Notes under the pieces: model-generated | Told to the model about the DNA's origin: nothing | Databases searched by the model: none | The model's input: only the letters and a program-made list of their open reading frames with translations | From: Enterovibrio paralichthyis | GTDB taxonomy: Bacteria > Pseudomonadota > Gammaproteobacteria > Enterobacterales > Vibrionaceae | Assembly (NCBI RefSeq): GCF_019209835.1 | Contig: NZ_JAHUTS010000002.1 | Span: 248,001-312,000 of the forward strand | Reading direction: 5' to 3' | Length of the DNA stretch: 64,000 nucleotides | Shown: positions 58,534-64,000 of the stretch, one piece after another | Layout of the letters: every line of letters starts with the position of its first letter | How positions within the stretch are numbered: position 1 is the first letter of the stretch | Made by a program: the position numbers and the translations under genes

Positions 58534-59214
58534 TTATGCCGTTTTGGCACTTAGCATATCACTGAGTCCCAGTTTGCCGAAGATGGCATCATAGTGAGCA
58601 AAGTTTGGAATACGGGTGTGGTGTTGCACCTTGTTCCCCACAGCAACAAACTCATACCCAAGTGTGCTGGTCGCCATCTTGTCCCACTCCCCGTCGCCAA
58701 AATAGACGCGACGGCTGAATGTGGCGCCTGTGTCCTGTTTGGCACGGAAAGCAGCCAGCGCCATGATCTCGCTGCGGGTCATTGCATCGGAGCAGGAGGC
58801 AAAGCTGACACCGCTGATATCAAAACCTGCGGCACGCAATTTCATTCTTGCAGATTCTTCCCAGCCACCGGTCGCAATGGCCAACACCACGTTCGGGTGC
58901 GCTTTCATGTCATTCACAAAAGCGATGGCACCGGGGCTTGCCACCAAATCGTTGCTGTTTGAAGCGATGTACTCTCGCAATTTACTCAAAAACAGCGCTT
59001 TGACTTCTCGCAGAATACGCATTCTCTCGTGACGTAAACCTTGTTGCTCTATCAGCTCTTCCAAAATGCCCACATCGGTCACATTGGTAAAAGCACCCCA
59101 ATCATCTGTCAGCTCAACACCAACCACTTCTTCCACGGCTGTCCGGAAACAAACGGAGTCAAAATCATAACTGTCGATGAGCGTTCCATCGACATCCAAC
59201 ATAAACAGGTTCAT
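58534..59214 (-). CDS. HAD-superfamily hydrolase (phosphoglycolate phosphatase-like)
   Basis: 226 residues. Motif I is MLDVDGTLIDS with nucleophile Asp7; motif II is AIATGGWEESA; Lys lies in the FRAKQD/SRRVY region; motif IV is VYFGDGEWDKMA. A helical cap (about 15-95) follows motif I. The pattern fits the beta-phosphoglucomutase/phosphoglycolate phosphatase group, but Gly replaces Asn/Ser after ATG in motif II, so the substrate is open. The 370 bases between this start and the tRNA hold no gene; ACGCAACGTTTG there only partly resembles a PurR box. Confidence 0.85.
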   Translation of the reverse strand: MNLFMLDVDGTLIDSYDFDSVCFRTAVEEVVGVELTDDWGAFTNVTDVGILEELIEQQGLRHERMRILREVKALFLSKLREYIASNSNDLVASPGAIAFVNDMKAHPNVVLAIATGGWEESARMKLRAAGFDISGVSFASCSDAMTRSEIMALAAFRAKQDTGATFSRRVYFGDGEWDKMATSTLGYEFVAVGNKVQHHTRIPNFAHYDAIFGKLGLSDMLSAKTA

Positions 59215-59582
59215 TAGCGCCAGTCCTCAAATCTTTGAATCACTACTTTCTCTCAAGGCCGATTTGAAATTTGCGCTCGGCGGTTCCCTTGCACGCAAAC
59301 CAAACATTGTATTTACAAACGCAACGTTTGGGCAACACTCTTAAGCGGTATTTAGAGATAGTAGACGCACATCATGACTGACGCACAGGATGAAAGAGAA
59401 ATGTGATGTATCAGAAATTTGTCTTCTGTCAGAAATTTAAGTTACAAACAGTTTGTGAGCGACGATAAATAAACCGATATATCAGTAGGATAAAAAACGA
59501 GAGGAAAAATCGTCGGGCTTGGCTTATGTGAAAAACTTGTTGGGAATACTGGGAAGTTGTTTGACGTAGCTTGGAGGGAAAA

Positions 59583-59656
59583 TGGAGGCGCGTCCCGGAG
59601 TCGAACCGAGGTCCACGGATTTGCAATCCGCTGCATAGCCACTCTGCCAACGCGCC
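59583..59656 (-). tRNA. tRNA-Cys (GCA anticodon)
   Basis: 74 bases read on the minus strand. The acceptor arms GGCGCGT and ACGCGCC pair, the anticodon stem GGATT-GCA-AATCC has anticodon GCA in the loop TTGCAAA, the T arm is CCTCGGTTCGACTCCGGG-like (GGTTCGACTCC visible), and discriminator U plus an encoded CCA complete the 3' end. It stands alone, with no further tRNA next to it. The 380 bases on its 5' side up to nrdJ hold only the reductase promoter region. Confidence 0.96.
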
Positions 59657-59905
59657 TTCTTGATTTCAGAGAGTATCTCTGGCTACGGGTCGGCATTATA
59701 GGGAGAAGAACCGACAACGCAACGATTTTTTTCACCTAAATCACTGATTGATTCTGATTTGCTCAACTTGCACAAAATGACGCCTTTACCCCCCTCTTGC
59801 TGGCATCAATAATCTCAGTTTAAGAGGCTTCGAACGCGCAACACGCTATCCTGTATAGAGAAGTGAAATTTCTGCCGAAAAGAGTGTTTGTCAAGACTTG
59901 AAGAT

Positions 59906-59961
59906 CACAGCATATAGTGGTTTGATCTGCGCCCTGCCAATCCCAGCCACTAGATATACCC
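59906..59961 (+). promoter_or_regulatory. Possible pair of NrdR boxes upstream of nrdJ
   Basis: CACAGCATATAGTGGT (59906-59921; reverse ACCACTATATGCTGTG) and GCCACTAGATATACCC (59946-59961) both resemble NrdR boxes and are 40 bases apart centre to centre, close to four helical turns. The matches are imperfect. No cobalamin riboswitch is visible. Confidence 0.4.
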
Positions 59962-60039
59962 TATTCGCCAGTCATCGGCTTATTGGGTTTATAGGCTTTC
60001 GCTCAACATGACGGCATTACTTTCGAGGTGCAAATAATA

Positions 60040-62196
60040 ATGGCTAAAACCAAGTCAGCTTCTGATATCGAATCCACAGGCGTTCTTGCAATCCCTTACC
60101 AGGATACGTCTATGGAAATTTGGGACAGCAAATACCGCCTGAAAAGCAAACACGGTGACGCTATCGACGTGACACTGGATGATACTTTCAAGCGTGTTGC
60201 CCGTGCACTTGCCGATCTCGAAGAAAAATCAGTTCGTGAAAAATGGTACAACGAATTCCTGTGGGCACTGCGTCACGGTGCTATTCCAGCTGGCCGTATT
60301 ACGTCTAACGCTGGCGCTTTCGAGCACAAGCCTGCAACCTCTACCATCAACTGTACCGTAAGCGGCACCATTGAAGATTCAATGGATGACATCCTGGGTA
60401 AAGTTCACGAAGCAGGTCTGACCCTGAAAGCTGGCTGTGGTATCGGTTACGATTTCTCTACCCTTCGTCCACGCGGTGCATTCGTGTCTGGTGCAGGTGC
60501 CTACACCTCGGGCCCTCTGTCATTCATGGATATCTACGACAAGATGTGTTTCACCGTGTCTTCTGCCGGTGGTCGTCGTGGCGCGCAAATGGGCACCATG
60601 GATATCCGCCACCCAGACGTGATGGAGTTTATCCGCGCGAAACGTGAAGACGGTCGTCTGCGTCAGTTCAACCTGTCTCTGCTGATCACCGAAGAATTCA
60701 TCGAAGCCGTGAAAAATGACGGCGAATGGCAGCTGATTTTCCCTGTTACTGCAAAAGAAGCGCGTCAGGATGGCACTGATCTGAACAATGACGAAAGCAT
60801 TGTTTGGGCTGACTGGCCAAGCAAAGAAGGTCTGGTTGAAGATGACAAAGGCCGTGTAGCGTGCAAAATCTACCGCACCATGCCTGCACGTAACCTGTGG
60901 AACCTGATCATGTCGTCGACTTACGACTACGCAGAACCAGGCTTCATCCTGATCGACAAAGTTAACCAGATGAACAACAACTGGTTCTGTGAAGATATCC
61001 GTGCAACCAACCCATGTGGTGAGCAGCCTCTGCCTCCATACGGCGCGTGTCTGCTGGGTTCAGTTAACCTGACCAAGTTCGTACGTGACCCATTCACCGA
61101 AAAGGCATACTTCGACTGGGATATGTACCGTAAGGTTGTGGCTATCTTCACCCGTATGCTGGACAACGTTGTTGAAATCAACCAACTGCCGCTTGAAAAG
61201 CAACGCGAAGAGATCCAAACCAAACGCCGTCACGGCATGGGCTTCCTGGGTCTGGGTTCTACCCTGACTATGCTGCGTCACAAGTACGGCAGCGCCGCGT
61301 CTATCGCGTTCACTGAGCAGGTTTCTCAGGAAATGGCGATCACCGGTTGGGAACAGGCGATTGCGCTGGCTGAAGAAAAAGGCGCGGCTCCTGTGATGGA
61401 CAAAGAATTCGACGTCACCCCTAAAATGATGCGTCTGCGCCCAGAAATGGCGAAAGACGGCATCAAGGTTGGCGACAAAGTGAAAGGTAAAGTCCTGCAC
61501 GCAAAATACAGCCGCTACATGCAACAAATTGGCGAAGTGCGTCCAGACCTGATTGAGAAACTGGTTCAAACCGGTGGCCGCTTTACGCACCACAGCTCAA
61601 TCGCGCCGACTGGTACTATCTCCCTGTCGCTGGCGAACAACGCAAGTAACGGTATCGAGCCAAGCTTTGCGCACCACTACACCCGTAACGTGATCAAGCC
61701 TGGTAAGAAATCAAAAGAAAGCGTTGATGTATTCAGCTTTGAACTGCTGGCTTATCGTGAGCTTATCAACCAAAAAGCGATGCCTTACAGCACGAAAGAA
61801 GATGAGCAACTGCCAGAGTACTTCATTACTGCAGATGACATCACGCCAAGCCAGCACGTAGAAGTGCAGGCAGCTGCGCAGCGCTGGATTGACTCCTCAA
61901 TCTCGAAGACGGCCAACGTACCGACTGACTTCCCGTTTGAGAACTTTAAAGACATCTACATGGATGCGTACGACAAGGGTCTGAAAGGTTGCACTACCTT
62001 CCGCTTCAACCCAGAAGTGTTCCAGGGCGTTCTGGTTAAAGAAGAAGACCTTGAAAACACCACGTACGTATTTACGCTGGAAGACGGTACTACCTTCGAA
62101 GCCAAGGGTAACGAAAAGATTGAGTACGACGGTGAAGAACACACCGCTGCCAACCTTTACGACGCCCTGAAAGAAGGCTACTACGGTAAGTTCTAA
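60040..62196 (+). CDS. nrdJ: Class II (B12-dependent) ribonucleotide reductase, catalytic part NrdJa
   Basis: Reduces ribonucleoside diphosphates to deoxy forms using adenosylcobalamin, without oxygen. 718 residues. Active-site residues are Cys105 (STINCTVSG), Asn324, the radical-carrying Cys326 and Glu328 (TNPCGEQPLPPYGACLLGS). GLKGCTTFRFNPE is near the C-terminus. The chain ends EGYYGKF with no redox-active Cys pair; these lie in the next gene, as in the split NrdJa/NrdJb of Pseudomonas. The ATG at 60040 is preferred over GTG at 60028, with GAGG upstream. Confidence 0.94.
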   Translation: MAKTKSASDIESTGVLAIPYQDTSMEIWDSKYRLKSKHGDAIDVTLDDTFKRVARALADLEEKSVREKWYNEFLWALRHGAIPAGRITSNAGAFEHKPATSTINCTVSGTIEDSMDDILGKVHEAGLTLKAGCGIGYDFSTLRPRGAFVSGAGAYTSGPLSFMDIYDKMCFTVSSAGGRRGAQMGTMDIRHPDVMEFIRAKREDGRLRQFNLSLLITEEFIEAVKNDGEWQLIFPVTAKEARQDGTDLNNDESIVWADWPSKEGLVEDDKGRVACKIYRTMPARNLWNLIMSSTYDYAEPGFILIDKVNQMNNNWFCEDIRATNPCGEQPLPPYGACLLGSVNLTKFVRDPFTEKAYFDWDMYRKVVAIFTRMLDNVVEINQLPLEKQREEIQTKRRHGMGFLGLGSTLTMLRHKYGSAASIAFTEQVSQEMAITGWEQAIALAEEKGAAPVMDKEFDVTPKMMRLRPEMAKDGIKVGDKVKGKVLHAKYSRYMQQIGEVRPDLIEKLVQTGGRFTHHSSIAPTGTISLSLANNASNGIEPSFAHHYTRNVIKPGKKSKESVDVFSFELLAYRELINQKAMPYSTKEDEQLPEYFITADDITPSQHVEVQAAAQRWIDSSISKTANVPTDFPFENFKDIYMDAYDKGLKGCTTFRFNPEVFQGVLVKEEDLENTTYVFTLEDGTTFEAKGNEKIEYDGEEHTAANLYDALKEGYYGKF

Positions 62197-62214
62197 CCGC
62201 GTTGGATTTGATTT

Positions 62215-62236
62215 GGGAGGCGATTCAACGCCTCCC
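62215..62236 (+). terminator. Perfect hairpin between nrdJa and nrdJb
   Basis: The arms GGGAGGCG and CGCCTCCC flank a 6-base loop in the 60-base gap. No T run follows. It may tune the ratio of the two subunits. Confidence 0.55.
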
Positions 62237-62256
62237 GCTTATAAGAAGTAATTCGT

Positions 62257-62955
62257 ATGACACGTAAAATTGAAAGCAAAATTGTTGCGTACAAAGTAAA
62301 AAGCAAAGACGCGGTTCAGGAAGCACCTGTTGCACCGGTTGAAGAAGCACCGCAACTGGAAACCATGCACGAAGAAATGCCGCGTCCTGAGATGCTGCTG
62401 GGTACGACCTACAAGCTGAAAACCCCAGAACACGTTTCTGAGCATTCGCTGTTTATCACCATCAATGATGTGGTACTGAACGAAGGTACTGACCACGAAG
62501 TGCGTCGTCCTTTTGAAATCTTCATCAACAGCAAAAGCCTGGAACACTACCAGTGGATCGTGGCGCTGACCCGCATCATCTCTGCGGTATTCCGCAAAGG
62601 CGGCGACTGCACCTTCCTGGTTGAAGAACTGCGCTCAGTGTTCGACCCGAAAGGCGGTTACTGGAATAAAGGCAAATACGTGCCTTCCCTGATTGCTGAA
62701 ATCGGCAATGTGATTGAACAGCACCTGATGAAAATCGGCATGCTGAACAACCCAGAAATGGACGAGCACCAAAAAGCATTCCTTGAAGCAAAGCGTGCAG
62801 AAAACGCGGTAAAAGAAGAAGTGAAGGAAGAAGAACCGGTTAACACTGGCTTCCCACCAAGCGCTACCCTTTGCTACAAGTGCCACAACAAAGCAGTGAT
62901 CGTGAAAGATGGCTGTCAGACTTGTCTGAACTGCGGCGACTCTAAGTGCGGTTAA
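62257..62955 (+). CDS. Class II ribonucleotide reductase small partner NrdJb (TSCPD domain)
   Basis: 232 residues. A TSCPD-type domain spans about residues 45-165 (HSLFITINDVVLNEGTDHEV, RPFEIFINSKSLEHYQW). After a Glu/Lys-rich linker (EEVKEEEPV) the C-terminus is Cys-rich: Cys206 and 209 (LCYKCHNK), then Cys220, 223, 226 and 231. In single-chain NrdJ such cysteines re-reduce the active site, so this protein should supply electrons to NrdJa. It directly follows nrdJa and is ended by a terminator. Confidence 0.88.
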   Translation: MTRKIESKIVAYKVKSKDAVQEAPVAPVEEAPQLETMHEEMPRPEMLLGTTYKLKTPEHVSEHSLFITINDVVLNEGTDHEVRRPFEIFINSKSLEHYQWIVALTRIISAVFRKGGDCTFLVEELRSVFDPKGGYWNKGKYVPSLIAEIGNVIEQHLMKIGMLNNPEMDEHQKAFLEAKRAENAVKEEVKEEEPVNTGFPPSATLCYKCHNKAVIVKDGCQTCLNCGDSKCG

Positions 62956-62973
62956 TCTCTGATTAACATCAAT

Positions 62974-63000
62974 AAAAGGCTTCCTTCGGGAGGCCTTTTT
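62974..63000 (+). terminator. Intrinsic terminator after nrdJb
   Basis: AAAAGGC-TTCC and GG-AGGCCTTTTT pair around a TTCG-like loop and are followed by a T run, 18 bases after the stop. Confidence 0.88.
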
Positions 63001-63132
63001 GTAAACGCCTCTCATATTCGAATTTTTCGAACATCCAATCCAGATTTTTCCGCTTTTTAAGATTTTGTCTTATCCCTATAGTTGATTTCAACAAGACGAA
63101 TTTTGGTTCTTAAACTTTAAAGGAATGAAATC

Positions 63133-63720
63133 ATGGCAAATGTACTGGTTCTGAAATCAAGCATCCTGGGTGAATACTCTTCTTCAACCAAACTGATTGA
63201 CCAAATGGTCGCGAAATTTGGCTCTGAAATGTCTGTCATCGAACGTGATCTGGCGGCTTACCCTGTTCCTGTACTGGATGGAGAGTTGGCAATGGGTCTG
63301 CGTGGCGGTGACAACCTGAGCGAGCGCCAGCAAGAGGCCCTGGCACTGTCAGATCGCCTGATTGAAGAAATCAAAGCCAGCGACACCTTGGTGATTGCAG
63401 CGCCAATGTACAACTTCAACATTCCAACCCAGCTGAAAAACTGGATTGATTTTATCGCCCGCGCCGGTGTGACCTTTACCTACACCGAACAAGGCCCACA
63501 GGGTCTTCTGACTGGCAAAAAAGCCATTGTTGTGACAACCCGCGGTGGTATGCACAAAGACATGCCTAGCGAACACATTACCGGTTACCTGCAAACTGTT
63601 TTGGGCTTTGTAGGCATCACTGATGTGCAGTTTGTTTACGCTGAAGCGCTGGCAATGGGTGATGAGCCAGCAAAAGCCTCTATGGAACACGCATCAGAAG
63701 CATTGCTTGCACTGGTATAA
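63133..63720 (+). CDS. azoR: FMN-dependent NADH-azoreductase
   Basis: 195-residue flavodoxin-like quinone/azo reductase. The FMN phosphate loop is near SSILGEYSSSTKL, and the signature APMYNFNIPTQLKNWIDFIA precedes GVTFTYTEQGPQGLLTGKKA. TTRGGMH binds flavin. AAAGGAA precedes the ATG. Such enzymes reduce quinones by two electrons and protect against thiol and electrophile stress. Monocistronic, with a terminator behind it. The 130 bases upstream show no clear operator. Confidence 0.92.
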   Translation: MANVLVLKSSILGEYSSSTKLIDQMVAKFGSEMSVIERDLAAYPVPVLDGELAMGLRGGDNLSERQQEALALSDRLIEEIKASDTLVIAAPMYNFNIPTQLKNWIDFIARAGVTFTYTEQGPQGLLTGKKAIVVTTRGGMHKDMPSEHITGYLQTVLGFVGITDVQFVYAEALAMGDEPAKASMEHASEALLALV

Positions 63721-63740
63721 CCCGTTTCTCTCATCTGTCC

Positions 63741-63766
63741 AAATGGCTTCTTCGGAAGCCATTTTT
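63741..63766 (+). terminator. Intrinsic terminator after azoR
   Basis: The arms AAATGGCTTC and GAAGCCATTT flank TTCG and are followed by TT. Confidence 0.9.
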
Positions 63767-63869
63767 CATCGCAATTTAGACCTGCCTCCCAGCCAACGTC
63801 TCCAATCGTTTTAATTTACCGGATAATCACGTTTTATGTGCCCTTCTCTTCTAAAACCCGGAGCCTAAT

Positions 63870-64000
63870 GTGATTAAAAACAACCCTTTTTCAGAAACTG
63901 ACACCGATCGCGCAGAGATTTGGGACATGTTGGTCGCAAAAGATATCCGCGCCTACACCCAGGCTGACTGGTCTATGGTTGAGGATGATTTTCTTGAAGA
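63870..64000 (+). CDS. Partial unidentified protein at the right edge
   Basis: The frame begins at GTG 63870 with GGAG six bases upstream and is open to the end of the window. The 43 codons visible read VIKNNPFSETDTDRAEIWDM, then LVAKDIRAYTQADWSMVEDD. The spacing of W, D, A and DW..V..DF faintly resembles SnoaL/NTF2-like proteins, but too little is visible to assign a family. The nearby ATG at 63868 is in another frame and hits TGA at once. Confidence 0.6.
   Translation, partial: MIKNNPFSETDTDRAEIWDMLVAKDIRAYTQADWSMVEDDFLE

Noticed and set aside
59315..59340. Possible PurR box upstream of the HAD hydrolase gene
   Set aside because: ACGCAACGTTTG is one base short of the consensus spacing and lacks the outer positions; not supported.
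59583..59656. Use of tRNA-Cys as an island attachment site
   Set aside because: No partial duplicate of the tRNA 3' end and no integrase gene is visible nearby.

Overview
The window looks like part of a chromosome of a marine gammaproteobacterium in or near the Vibrionaceae (Grimontia, Enterovibrio or Photobacterium-like). The reasons are a tandem glycine riboswitch ahead of an alanine/glycine:sodium symporter, a sialic acid locus with an RpiR-type regulator and a TRAP transporter, a PurR-type operator, balanced base composition, and a dispersed extragenic motif (TATACCCAAACGACCTGAA...) that I associate with Vibrionaceae. The species call is inference.

Layout. 1-3.2 kb: a minus-strand chemosensory operon (MCP-like protein, CheY-like regulator, STAS protein, CheA running off the left edge). 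3.5-6.1 kb: a FUSC-type membrane protein, a cupin, a 5'-truncated alaX remnant and a small lipoprotein. 6.1-9.8 kb: inositol genes iolB and mmsA/iolA with a divergent LysR regulator and a TIM-barrel remnant. 9.8-18.8 kb: sialic acid uptake and catabolism (two NanM-like kelch proteins, nanR, nanA, siaM, siaQ, siaP on minus; nanE, nanK on plus). 19-21 kb: an orphan PotD-like binding protein and a type II haloacid dehalogenase-like protein, flanked by extragenic repeats.

21-40 kb: a large cyclitol locus. The first half holds an IolC-DUF2090 fusion, an IolG-type dehydrogenase, a phytanoyl-CoA-type dioxygenase, a TauE/SafE permease and an RpiR regulator. They are linked by GAAA-N6-TTTC operators. 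The second half holds a LacI regulator, an ABC sugar/inositol importer and an inosose-processing TIM-barrel protein, divergent from a six-gene operon (iolD, oxidoreductase, iolC, iolB, class II aldolase, oxidoreductase). Together these import inositols, oxidise them to inosose, dehydrate, hydrolyse, isomerise, phosphorylate and cleave them, and finish through MmsA to acetyl-CoA. Several steps are present twice.

40-47.6 kb: a copper/silver efflux operon behind a CueR-type promoter (small Met/His/Cys protein, CusC, CusB with two fused CusF domains, CusA, Met-rich cupredoxin). 47.8-53.5 kb: PsiE, a small hypothetical protein, an MCP with a Cache-like sensor, and a PurR-box operon for purine uptake and guanine deamination. 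53.5-56.5 kb: an AT-rich accessory block with a microprotein candidate, an amidase-signature protein that has lost its catalytic residues, and a membrane-anchored J-domain protein. 56.7-64 kb: the glycine riboswitch and symporter, a HAD hydrolase, tRNA-Cys, a split B12-dependent ribonucleotide reductase (NrdJa/NrdJb), azoreductase, and an unidentified gene running off the right edge.

The least explained items are the dead-amidase/J-domain pair, the dioxygenase-TSUP pair inside the inositol regulon, and the duplicated CusF fusion.
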